Positions 14,894-23,646 of a stretch of DNA of 56,886 nucleotides are shown one piece after another. The stretch spans positions 1 through 56,886 of the forward strand of contig CAVFXQ010000014.1 in the NCBI GenBank assembly GCA_963626555.1, in the 5' to 3' direction. The translations under genes and the position numbers were made by a program. The stretch's first letter is position 1. Each line of letters begins with the position of its first letter. Origin of the DNA: UBA1181 sp963626555. Its GTDB lineage: Bacteria > Bacteroidota > Bacteroidia > Bacteroidales > Paludibacteraceae. Under the pieces are notes generated by a model that searched no databases, was not told the DNA's origin, and worked only from the letters and a program-made list of their open reading frames with translations.

Positions 14894-17749
14894 TCATCGG
14901 GTTTCATTGAAATAAATTTTCTTTGCAGTACCATTATTCAATTTCAAAATATTCAACCCTTTTTGAATGGAACTATTTTTACGCCCATCAATGCTGTAAA
15001 TATCTGAAATGGTTGCCTTATCCGTAGGAATATCATTGATGTCTGTAGATACTGTTTGATTTATTTTAATGTGAACGAGCGCGATGTATTTCATTCCACT
15101 CTCGTTGAAAACGAGGGCTAAAGTGATGTTGGGCGTACTCTCTGCAGTGAGAGCTCCTGGATATTGTCCAATTTGAAATGTTGCATTTTCAACATTGTAT
15201 TCTGCAAATATGGTGCTGTTGAAATTTGATCCCCATGCACAAACGTCGTTGTTATCGTTGAACCAGAATCCATATCCCTCTGCTGTAGAGCAAGTGTCTT
15301 TTAATGTTTTACCATCCGACTGCACCCCGTATAGAGTTATCTTGCCTTCCGATGGACCGTTTGTGCTCCAGGTTTCCCAATTGTCGTCATTCCTGATTTC
15401 ATCTGCGCTGATGCCGAAACATCCTGAAATGTTTTCAAGGTCTGCTTCTCTTAACGCAATTGTCGCACCTGTGTAATCAGTCGCACTTGTTTCAAAAGAG
15501 GTTGTATCAAAAATCTCGACTACTGATGCACTGTGCTTGACAGCTCCTTTTACCGTAATATTCAGGTTAACGAATAGGGTGGCATAGCTCTCTCCATCAT
15601 AGTAACGGAGGGCTTGCGCAGTTTTGTAGTCTCCGTTCTTGGGCGTCGGCATACTCACCTTAAAGGAGACCTTAGTCGGATTCAGTTGTGAACAAATTAC
15701 GGCTTCGCTACTATTGGCTTCTGTGAATGTCCCATCTTTTTTGAACCAGTGTCCGAATTTGTAATCGTCTGAAATACAATTACTTTTTGCATTGATTGTT
15801 TCCCCTTCTATTGTAGCAGGCATGAACATTAAAGTGTTGGCTTCCTGCGTTTCAGCATAATCCACCAAATTAGATGCTGCTTGGATGTAGTTTAGTGTAT
15901 TGACTTGCAGCTGCGTGGCGGCCGTCATCAGCTCGTTAGTTGAAATTGTAACAGTTGCCTCGGTCGCTCCATCTGTGTTGTCAATGGTTACGTCTTTGGT
16001 CAGTGTGTAAGTTAATTCTGTTTTTTCCTGCGAACCGTCATCTTCAGCTATGCCAGTACCCATATCTGGCAGTCCATCAGTAGAGTATGTTTTTCCCACT
16101 TCCGCATTGCCGTTGAAAGTTGTCGTAGGATTGTTTAGTCCATAAATATTGGTGTTGTAAAACTGTACTTTATAAGGCCACTGGTCTCTCTCCTTTTGAG
16201 CGGAAAGATATGCATCATCCGATGAGATGTTGTAAGGGTCTTGCGATCCCATACGGAGATATTGCGAGAGGGCTGGACTGACAACCAAACACAACTCGTC
16301 AATGTTCTCTGGTACGGTAAATTGCAGACTCACCGAACTCTCGTCCGTTCCTGTGCAGAATACTTTGTCAACGAAGTTGTATTTCCTTTCTCCTGTATTT
16401 TTGTTGTAAGTTACATAGCCTAAACGAAAACCTCTCCAGCTTTTGTAGGTGTTATAGTTGCTGTTACATTCGCTTGTCTGAGATGTATTGTAATTGCTTA
16501 TAGATGAGTTGGTTGCCCACATTGATCCGCACCAATACTCCTTGTTATCACCGGTAGCCAAGGCACTACCACTTGGCAACGCCGTGAAAGTTGTTGTGAT
16601 GGTTCTGTCTGTTCCCGTTGGAACATTCAATTTGATAATGTTAAAACCTGTGCTTTGCGGTGCGCTTGAGTAAGCCACTTGATGTATGGCATTGTTAGCA
16701 TCCACTGTAACATATTGGTAGGTTGACTGGTGTCTCCAACAATTGTCGTTGTAAGTATTTGGGGTAGAAGTTGAATTGTATCCCGCCTTCGTACCTGGTG
16801 TATGATCCATGTAAGTGGTTCGGTTTTGGTTCCCTGCCGATAGATAGGCATCCCAACGTTTCAAATCCCAGGTAACCATACGCATGGCAGCGAAGAAAAA
16901 CTCTTTGTAGAGCTCATCCGCCGAAATACCATATTTTCTCATGTATTTTTCTGGAGCGTCAGCATATTTCGTGTTTGTGTTGATTGTCCAAATATCACCG
17001 ATGGCTGTAATGTTCCGTTTTTCTGTGAAATAATCGTTCATCAAGTACGATTGGTAACAATGCCATTGATTGAGGAAGGCAAGGTTGGTTGTCTTCACGA
17101 ATACAGGCGACATTTGAGGAAAGTAGCAGTTTTGATAGACTTGTGCCGCCTGCCAGTTTCCACAGTTTTCGTAATATGAAACATATCCGTAATAGTTTCC
17201 ATATTGGAATCCAGCATTTCCGCCGTTCTTCATATTGCCAAGATATTGGTATGCGTGGGCAATTTCATGGCAGAATGTGTAGTATGGGTTTTCTGCTGAT
17301 GGATTGGCAGAACTATGTGAAATATTCAAGGTTCCATAGTCTCCATAGCCAGACCCAGTTGCGTACCACCCCGTAGAATAGTAGGCTAAGATAATGATTT
17401 TGTGATTTTTACCATCATTGCTGGTAGGATCTAAGAACCCTAGTTTTGTATAGGCTTCATAGCATTTCTCTGCGTAAGTTTTCATATCGGCGAGGTTGAG
17501 ATAATAATCTCCGCTACCAATAGAGGTAGGTGTTCCCGACTGCTGTCCGTAGTTTGTACTCCAAAAAATAACATAATGATCCCACTCTTGGTAGTATCCT
17601 GTTTTTGTACTGAAAACAAAGTTGTCTTGACCTGTGAATGTGCCATCACTATTCAACTGATACGGCACATCCGTGTAATCAGCGAATGCGCTGACCCAAT
17701 AGAATAAGGTCAAAATTGTCGTTAACAATTTTGAAAAAATGTGTTTCAT
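14894..17749 (-). CDS. Secreted zinc-metalloprotease-like protein (DUF6055 type) with T9SS C-terminal signal
   Basis: The 951-residue protein has a signal peptide (MKHIFSKLLTTILTLFYWVSAFA). A catalytic-looking domain covers about residues 30-330, with FCHEIAHAYQYL carrying the HExxH zinc motif and a following NCGNWQAAQVY segment, as in DUF6055-type proteins. Beta-rich modules follow, including a DUF4859-like region near 740-900. The C-terminus ends with a short sorting-type domain (ISDIYSIDGRK ... KGLNILKLNNGTAKKIYF) typical of Bacteroidales exported cargo. The start is the ATG at 17749, where the signal peptide begins; an upstream in-frame ATG at 17812 would overlap the preceding gene. The substrate is unknown. 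Confidence 0.82.
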   Translation of the reverse strand: MKHIFSKLLTTILTLFYWVSAFADYTDVPYQLNSDGTFTGQDNFVFSTKTGYYQEWDHYVIFWSTNYGQQSGTPTSIGSGDYYLNLADMKTYAEKCYEAYTKLGFLDPTSNDGKNHKIIILAYYSTGWYATGSGYGDYGTLNISHSSANPSAENPYYTFCHEIAHAYQYLGNMKNGGNAGFQYGNYYGYVSYYENCGNWQAAQVYQNCYFPQMSPVFVKTTNLAFLNQWHCYQSYLMNDYFTEKRNITAIGDIWTINTNTKYADAPEKYMRKYGISADELYKEFFFAAMRMVTWDLKRWDAYLSAGNQNRTTYMDHTPGTKAGYNSTSTPNTYNDNCWRHQSTYQYVTVDANNAIHQVAYSSAPQSTGFNIIKLNVPTGTDRTITTTFTALPSGSALATGDNKEYWCGSMWATNSSISNYNTSQTSECNSNYNTYKSWRGFRLGYVTYNKNTGERKYNFVDKVFCTGTDESSVSLQFTVPENIDELCLVVSPALSQYLRMGSQDPYNISSDDAYLSAQKERDQWPYKVQFYNTNIYGLNNPTTTFNGNAEVGKTYSTDGLPDMGTGIAEDDGSQEKTELTYTLTKDVTIDNTDGATEATVTISTNELMTAATQLQVNTLNYIQAASNLVDYAETQEANTLMFMPATIEGETINAKSNCISDDYKFGHWFKKDGTFTEANSSEAVICSQLNPTKVSFKVSMPTPKNGDYKTAQALRYYDGESYATLFVNLNITVKGAVKHSASVVEIFDTTSFETSATDYTGATIALREADLENISGCFGISADEIRNDDNWETWSTNGPSEGKITLYGVQSDGKTLKDTCSTAEGYGFWFNDNNDVCAWGSNFNSTIFAEYNVENATFQIGQYPGALTAESTPNITLALVFNESGMKYIALVHIKINQTVSTDINDIPTDKATISDIYSIDGRKNSSIQKGLNILKLNNGTAKKIYFNETR

Positions 17750-17808
17750 GATATAAGTGTATTGGTTAATAATATGCGATGATGTAAAAGGAAAGGAAAG
17801 AGTTGCCG

Positions 17809-19224
17809 TCAATATGCTTTTTCTTCCCCGCGTATCATATTTCCGATGGTTTTAAATATAATACGAATATCTAACCAGAATGTCCAGTTTTCTATATACC
17901 AAATGTCTTGACGCACTCGCCCCTCCATTTCTGACAACTCTTTCGTCTCTCCACGATACCCTGTAACTTGCGCCCAACCCGTAATGCCTGGTTTCACATA
18001 ATGTCTCACCATGTATTTGTCAATCAACTGAGAGTAAATTTCAGTGTGTTTTAGCATGTGAGGTCGCGGTCCCACAACTGACATGTCCCCTTTTAGCACG
18101 TTGATGAATTGTGGCATCTCGTCCAAATTCGTTTTGCGCATAAAAGCACCAATCTTCGTTACTCTGGAATCTCCCTTAGAGGCTTGCACAGAATCCGCTT
18201 CTTTGTTTACCTGCATTGTTCTGAATTTTAAGCAGTTAAACTCAATTCCGTCCTCTCCAGTTCTCTTTTGTTTAAAGAAAATAGGACCTTTGGAAGTCAG
18301 TTTGATGGCTGTTCCTAAAACGATAAAGAGGATTGGGAAAATAGTGACACAGAAAACCAAAGAGAAGAGAATATCGAATGAACGTTTCAAAGCCCTGTTA
18401 TAACCTTTGCGGAGCGGCTCTTCCCTCAAGAAAATGACAGGAATGGAATTATCCATAAATTCCATTGAAACGGAACGAGCAACGAAACGGAAGAAATCTG
18501 GAACAATCAAAAATCTAATCAGATGATTTTCAGCGTATTTCATTAGTGGCATTGCCTTTCTATCATCTCCAGACGGCAATGCGCAAATAATTTCATCAAC
18601 CGCCCCTGTTTTGATATATTCATCAGCGTCTTTCAGCGTCCCTTTTACAAGGCTGGCGTCTACACGATAATCCTTGGGGGCGCGGTCGTCATAGAATCCC
18701 ATAAAACGATATCCGTATGTTTCGTTCGTCATATTACTTTGGTAGACGAGATTGGCAATCCTTCCTGCACCCAAAATGATAACCGTTTTCGAGTTTCCTC
18801 CGCGCCGTCTGTATGCCTTGAGTGTCAATCGAAAACCGATACGCCACGACAGAATGGCAATGAACATTAAACAGAAAAATAAGCCCCAGTAGGCAACGGA
18901 AAAGACTGAGAACCCGGAAAAATAGAGTCCTGCTAAGAAAATCATTCCAAAAACAACGATTGTCCTTACAACCAACTCTATGATTTTCTCGTACCTTACA
19001 TACCTTTTATATAACAGGATGCCACAGCTGAACAGACTGATTGCGTATGCCATGTTGAGAAGGACTACCGAATATTTCAGCGTATGGTTATTGAGTATAT
19101 CAACGTTCTTGTATTTTAGAAGGAACAGGACAATAAAAATCAAGTTGACCAAGAAGAAATCTCCTATCGATACAATCGTCTTGATGCTCAATATATGTTG
19201 ATTTTGTTTCTTTTTCCTTTCCAT
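17809..19224 (-). CDS. Undecaprenyl-phosphate hexose-1-phosphate transferase (WcaJ/WbaP type)
   Basis: The 471-residue protein begins surface-polysaccharide repeat synthesis by moving a sugar-1-phosphate from a nucleotide sugar onto undecaprenyl phosphate. The N-terminal part has four to five helices (about 15-140). A Rossmann-like CoA-binding-type domain follows, with ILGAGRIANLVY near 148. The catalytic bacterial sugar transferase domain starts at KRSFDILFSL (about 275) and includes KGPIFFKQKRTG, CLKFRTM, NLDEMPQFINVLKGDMSVVGPRP and KPGITGWAQV. All hallmark blocks are present. It is 59 bases upstream of the protease gene on the same strand and divergent from secA. No other capsule genes are adjacent. 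Confidence 0.92.
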   Translation of the reverse strand: MERKKKQNQHILSIKTIVSIGDFFLVNLIFIVLFLLKYKNVDILNNHTLKYSVVLLNMAYAISLFSCGILLYKRYVRYEKIIELVVRTIVVFGMIFLAGLYFSGFSVFSVAYWGLFFCLMFIAILSWRIGFRLTLKAYRRRGGNSKTVIILGAGRIANLVYQSNMTNETYGYRFMGFYDDRAPKDYRVDASLVKGTLKDADEYIKTGAVDEIICALPSGDDRKAMPLMKYAENHLIRFLIVPDFFRFVARSVSMEFMDNSIPVIFLREEPLRKGYNRALKRSFDILFSLVFCVTIFPILFIVLGTAIKLTSKGPIFFKQKRTGEDGIEFNCLKFRTMQVNKEADSVQASKGDSRVTKIGAFMRKTNLDEMPQFINVLKGDMSVVGPRPHMLKHTEIYSQLIDKYMVRHYVKPGITGWAQVTGYRGETKELSEMEGRVRQDIWYIENWTFWLDIRIIFKTIGNMIRGEEKAY

Positions 19225-19252
19225 GATAGATAAAATAATGGTTTAAAACCTC

Positions 19253-19282
19253 AAAAAATATTAAGACTCAACACGTTACAAA
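19253..19282 (-). promoter_or_regulatory. Possible promoter of the sugar-phosphate transferase gene
   Basis: On the minus strand TTTG (19282-19279) and TATTTTTT (19260-19253) are 18 bases apart. The -7 box matches TAnnTTTG in seven of eight positions. It lies 29 bases before the start codon at 19224. Confidence 0.4.
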
Positions 19283-19373
19283 AGAATTGGAACTATTGAA
19301 ATCTTATACACATAAAAGACTTTGCCGTAAAAACGTAATTACAAAGTTAAAAGTAAGTTTATATAATAGAAAA

Positions 19374-19404
19374 TTGGGTAGATTTTTTTTTTACTCTAAA
19401 TTTG
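19374..19404 (+). promoter_or_regulatory. Promoter of the secA-lgt operon
   Basis: TTG at 19374-19376 and a perfect TAAATTTG at 19397-19404 are separated by 20 bases, matching the Bacteroidetes -33/-7 pattern. The secA ATG follows 24 bases after the -7 box. Confidence 0.7.
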
Positions 19405-19428
19405 CGTAGTTTATAATTAAAGTGCATT

Positions 19429-22400
19429 ATGGGAATCAATAGCTTTTTGTCCAAGATATTTGGAAATAAGGCGCAAAGAGATATGCGTGAAATTCGGCCG
19501 TACGTTGAGAAAGTACGTAGTTTTGCCCCTGAAATGGAACGCTTATCTAATGACGAGTTGCGTGATAAAACGCAGTCTATTCGTTTAAAGGTCAGAAATT
19601 ATGTTGCAGCCGAGGTTGCAAGAATAGCGGAACTTAAAAGTCAGATAGAAGGTCAAGAGATAGAGGAGCGTGAGCGTACCTATGAGGAGATCGACCGTTT
19701 AGATAAGGTTGTCGTAGAGAAATATGAAGAGGTTCTGGAGGAGGTTCTTCCAGAAGTTTTCGCTATTGTCCGTGACACAGCAAGACGTTTCGCTTCAGCT
19801 GAGAACATTGAGGTTACCGCTAACGATATGGATCGTGAGTTGGCTACTTCACATGATTTTGTAGAAATTGACGGAGACAAAGCTATCTATCATAATCATT
19901 GGGTAGCAGGTGGAAATGACATTCTTTGGAACATGGTGCACTATGATGTGCAGATTTTCGGTGGCGTTGTACTTCATAAAGGAAAAATCGCTGAGATGGC
20001 GACTGGTGAAGGTAAGACCCTTGTGGCTACGCTACCTGTCTTCTTGAATGCTTTGACTGGTAATGGCGTACATGTCATCACTGTTAACGACTATTTGTCA
20101 AAACGTGACTCCGAGTGGATGGGGCCATTGTACATGTTCCATGGTTTGACTGTAGACTGCATTGACAAGCATCAACCTAACTCTCCAGAGCGACGTAAGG
20201 CTTATCAAGCCGACATTACATTCGGAACGAACAATGAGTTTGGTTTTGATTACCTTCGCGACAACATGGCTATCAACCCAGATGACTTAGTTCAGAGAAG
20301 GCACAATTACGCCATTGTCGATGAGGTCGATTCGGTTTTGATTGATGATGCTCGTACGCCGTTGATTATTTCCGGACCAATTCCGAAGGGGGAGGATCAA
20401 CAGTTCGACCAACTCTGTCCTCGTGTTGAGCAGTTAGTTGCAAAGCAGAGAACATTGGCAACAAACTATCTTTCAGAGGCCAAGGAGTTACTCAAGTCTT
20501 CCGACAAAAAAGATCAAGAGGCAGGTGCGTTGGCACTATTCCGCTCATACAAGGCATTGCCAAAGAACACCCCACTCATAAAATATCTAAGTGAGCAGGG
20601 TAACAAGTCTATCTTACTCTCTACAGAAGAGTACTATATGGCTGAACAGAACCGTAATATGCACATTGCTACCGATCCTTTGTATTTCGTGATAGATGAG
20701 AAGAATCGTTCCATTGAATTGACGGATAAAGGAATCGATGCGTTGACGGGAGCTTCTGAAGATTCGGAATTCTTTGTTTTGCCTGACATAGCAACTCAAC
20801 TTTCGCAGTTAGACAAGGATTCAATGTCGAAGGAAGAGTATCAAAACAAGAAAGACGAATTGATGCAAACATACGCCATCAAATTGGAGCGTGTGCATAC
20901 TGTCAACCAATTGTTGAAGGCATATACGTTATTTGACAAAGATCAGGAATACGTTGTTATCGACAACAAGGTAAAGATTGTGGACGAGCAAACGGGTCGT
21001 ATTATGGAGGGTCGTCGTTATTCTGACGGCTTGCATCAGGCGATTGAAGCGAAAGAGAAGGTGAAAGTGGAAGCTGCCACACAAACTTTTGCTACTATCA
21101 CCCTTCAGAACTATTTCCGTATGTATCACAAATTGGCAGGTATGACTGGTACGGCGGAGACAGAGGCGGGCGAGTTCTGGAATATCTACAAATTGGATGT
21201 TGTTGTTATCCCGACAAATAAACCAATCGCGCGTATTGATATGGAAGACCGTATCTATAGGACAAAGCGTGAAAAATACAACGCCGTAATCGATGAGATA
21301 TGCGCATTGGTAGACGCAGGGCGTCCTGTATTGGTGGGTACTACGTCTGTAGAAATTTCGGAGTTGCTCAGTCGTATGTTGAAGCTCCGCAATATTGAGC
21401 ATAATGTGTTGAATGCGAAACTCCATCAAAAGGAGGCTGATATTGTCGCACGAGCAGGTTTGAGCAAGACTGTTACGATTGCGACTAACATGGCAGGTCG
21501 TGGTACGGATATTAAACTTTCTGACGAGGTGAAACAGGCCGGAGGTTTGGCGATCATCGGTACGGAAAGGCACGAGTCTCGTCGAGTAGACCGCCAGTTG
21601 CGAGGTCGAGCAGGACGTCAGGGAGACCCAGGATCTTCTGTTTTTTATGTTTCGTTGGAAGATAATTTGATGCGTCTTTTCGGATCAGAGAAGATTTCAG
21701 GAATTATGGATAAACTCGGCTTCAAAGAGGGTGAGGTTATCGAGCACAGTATGATTTCAAAGTCTATTGAGCGGGCGCAGAAAAAAGTAGAAGAAAATCA
21801 TTTCGGTATCCGTAAACGCTTGCTTGAGTATGACGATGTTATGAATGCCCAACGTGAGGTGATTTACAAAAAACGTCGTCAAACCTTGATGGGAGAACGT
21901 TTGGGTGTCAACATTATGAACATGATTTATGATGCTTGTCAGCTAATCGTTGAAGAGTCAAAACCTATCATGGCATACGATATTTTTGAAGAGCAGGCGA
22001 TGGTGGTGTTTGCAATTGATTCTCCGATGACAGAGGAAGAATTCCGTGAAAAGAAGACAGATGAGATTGTCGAAACACTCTTTGAGGCGGCTATGGATTC
22101 ATTCAAGCGTAAGATGGCTCGTATTTCGGAGGTTGCAAATCCTGTCATCCAAAAAGTCTTCAATGAACATGGGGACAGATTTGAGCGTATCTTGATTCCG
22201 ATTACAGATGGTAAGCGTGTCTACAATACGCCAGTCAATTTGAAAGCGGCATACGAAACCGAAGGAAAGGAGATTGTGAAGGTATTTGAGAAGATGATAC
22301 TTCTCCATGTCATTGATGAGAATTGGAAAGAGCATCTTCGTGAAATGGACGAGCTAAGAAACTCTGTTCAGAATGCTAGTTACGAGCAGAAAGATCCTCT

Positions 22401-22725
22401 TTTGATTTATAAATTAGAGTCGTTCAACCTCTTCAAAAAAATGGTGGATGCTATCAACAAGCAAGCCGTTTCTATTCTGATGAGAGGACAAATTCCAGTG
22501 CAGGAGCGTCAGGCAGACGAAGTGCAAGAAGCAGCTCCCGAGCAACATGAGGACACGTCAAAATATCAGACAAACCGAGTAGAGGAAAACGAGCAAAGAC
22601 AATCGCAGCCGCAGCCTCGTCGAGTAGTTGAGCCTGTGCGTGCGCAACCTAAGGTTGGAAGAAATGATCCATGCCCTTGTGGATCAGGGAAAAAATACAA
22701 ATTCTGCCACGGTAAGGGGATGTAA
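19429..22725 (+). CDS. secA: Preprotein translocase ATPase SecA
   Basis: SecA drives post-translational protein export through SecYEG. The 1,098-residue protein is longer than the ~900 of E. coli, as is normal in Bacteroidetes, with extra length in the N-terminal and preprotein-binding regions. Walker A MATGEGKT is near residue 190, the DEVDSVLIDDAR motif near 300, and TNMAGRGTDIKL and the arginine-finger RGRAGRQGDPG near 690-730. The C-terminus ends with the SEC-C zinc motif CPCGSGKKYKFCHG, which binds SecB and lipids. lgt starts 27 bases later, and a clear promoter lies upstream. Confidence 0.98.
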   Translation: MGINSFLSKIFGNKAQRDMREIRPYVEKVRSFAPEMERLSNDELRDKTQSIRLKVRNYVAAEVARIAELKSQIEGQEIEERERTYEEIDRLDKVVVEKYEEVLEEVLPEVFAIVRDTARRFASAENIEVTANDMDRELATSHDFVEIDGDKAIYHNHWVAGGNDILWNMVHYDVQIFGGVVLHKGKIAEMATGEGKTLVATLPVFLNALTGNGVHVITVNDYLSKRDSEWMGPLYMFHGLTVDCIDKHQPNSPERRKAYQADITFGTNNEFGFDYLRDNMAINPDDLVQRRHNYAIVDEVDSVLIDDARTPLIISGPIPKGEDQQFDQLCPRVEQLVAKQRTLATNYLSEAKELLKSSDKKDQEAGALALFRSYKALPKNTPLIKYLSEQGNKSILLSTEEYYMAEQNRNMHIATDPLYFVIDEKNRSIELTDKGIDALTGASEDSEFFVLPDIATQLSQLDKDSMSKEEYQNKKDELMQTYAIKLERVHTVNQLLKAYTLFDKDQEYVVIDNKVKIVDEQTGRIMEGRRYSDGLHQAIEAKEKVKVEAATQTFATITLQNYFRMYHKLAGMTGTAETEAGEFWNIYKLDVVVIPTNKPIARIDMEDRIYRTKREKYNAVIDEICALVDAGRPVLVGTTSVEISELLSRMLKLRNIEHNVLNAKLHQKEADIVARAGLSKTVTIATNMAGRGTDIKLSDEVKQAGGLAIIGTERHESRRVDRQLRGRAGRQGDPGSSVFYVSLEDNLMRLFGSEKISGIMDKLGFKEGEVIEHSMISKSIERAQKKVEENHFGIRKRLLEYDDVMNAQREVIYKKRRQTLMGERLGVNIMNMIYDACQLIVEESKPIMAYDIFEEQAMVVFAIDSPMTEEEFREKKTDEIVETLFEAAMDSFKRKMARISEVANPVIQKVFNEHGDRFERILIPITDGKRVYNTPVNLKAAYETEGKEIVKVFEKMILLHVIDENWKEHLREMDELRNSVQNASYEQKDPLLIYKLESFNLFKKMVDAINKQAVSILMRGQIPVQERQADEVQEAAPEQHEDTSKYQTNRVEENEQRQSQPQPRRVVEPVRAQPKVGRNDPCPCGSGKKYKFCHGKGM

Positions 22726-22752
22726 ACTCATAAAAGGCGAAAAGTAAAAGAA

Positions 22753-23601
22753 ATGCTTGAATTCATTCATTGGACGGTTGACCCCGTGTTATTTTCCTTT
22801 GGACCTATATCAGTTCGTTGGTACGGACTGATGTGGGCAATTGGTTTTCTCGTAGGTTATTGGATTGTGACGAAAGTTTACAGGCGAGAGGGAATTGCAG
22901 AGGAGATATCCGAGAAGATTTTCATGTATATGTTGGTAGGTACGGTGATAGGAGCGCGTATCGGACACTGTTTTTTTTACGATTTCGCATACTATAGCAA
23001 ACATCTTGCAGAGGTTTTGTATATATGGCAAGGTGGGCTTTCAAGTCACGGAGGAGCCTGTGGTATCATCATTTCTCTGTATATTTTCAGTAAGAAGGTT
23101 ATACATAAGAACTTTATATGGGTGATGGATAGAATCGTATTGTCAGTTGCTATTTGTGGCGCATGCATACGGTTTGGTAATTTGATGAACCATGAGATCT
23201 ATGGTCATGCGACCGATTTGCCGTGGGCATTTGAATTTATCACGAATATACACAGATGGCAGGCAGGAGCGGAGCCAATCTTTTCTGCCCCTAGCCATCC
23301 AACCCAAATTTATGAATCTCTCTATTGTCTTATAACTTTTGCTATCGTGATGTTCCTCTATTGGCGTACGAATGCAAGAAAGTTTGAAGGTTTCATCTTT
23401 GGTGTATTTCTGATATGTGTTTTTCTAACTCGCTTCTTATTAGAGTTTATCAAAAACAGTCAGGAAGCATACGAAGACGATATGATTTTGAATGTAGGTC
23501 AGTTATTGAGTATCCCGCTGATAATTTGGGGTATATACCTTTTGATAAAGTCTGGTAGGCAGATTTGTACGGACGGTGGGCTAAAGCTGACAAAAGAGTA
23601 A
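22753..23601 (+). CDS. lgt: Prolipoprotein diacylglyceryl transferase
   Basis: Lgt attaches diacylglycerol from phosphatidylglycerol to the lipobox cysteine of prolipoproteins in the inner membrane, the first step of lipoprotein maturation. The 282-residue protein has about seven helices. It shows the N-terminal ISVRWYGLMWAIGF, the GGLSSHGGACG loop and the Lgt signature RFGNLMNHEIYG (about 139-150), followed by HPTQIYES. These conserved Arg, Asn, Glu and His positions are all present. It sits between secA and a phosphohexomutase, with 27- and 45-base gaps, so the three probably share a transcript. Confidence 0.97.
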   Translation: MLEFIHWTVDPVLFSFGPISVRWYGLMWAIGFLVGYWIVTKVYRREGIAEEISEKIFMYMLVGTVIGARIGHCFFYDFAYYSKHLAEVLYIWQGGLSSHGGACGIIISLYIFSKKVIHKNFIWVMDRIVLSVAICGACIRFGNLMNHEIYGHATDLPWAFEFITNIHRWQAGAEPIFSAPSHPTQIYESLYCLITFAIVMFLYWRTNARKFEGFIFGVFLICVFLTRFLLEFIKNSQEAYEDDMILNVGQLLSIPLIIWGIYLLIKSGRQICTDGGLKLTKE

Positions 23602-23646
23602 AAATACTGGGAATGAAATATAAGTTATACAACTAATTAAAAACCT

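Noticed and set aside
20929..21573. 214-residue frame antisense to secA
   Set aside because: It mirrors a highly conserved part of SecA with strong codon bias, which produces long antisense frames by chance.
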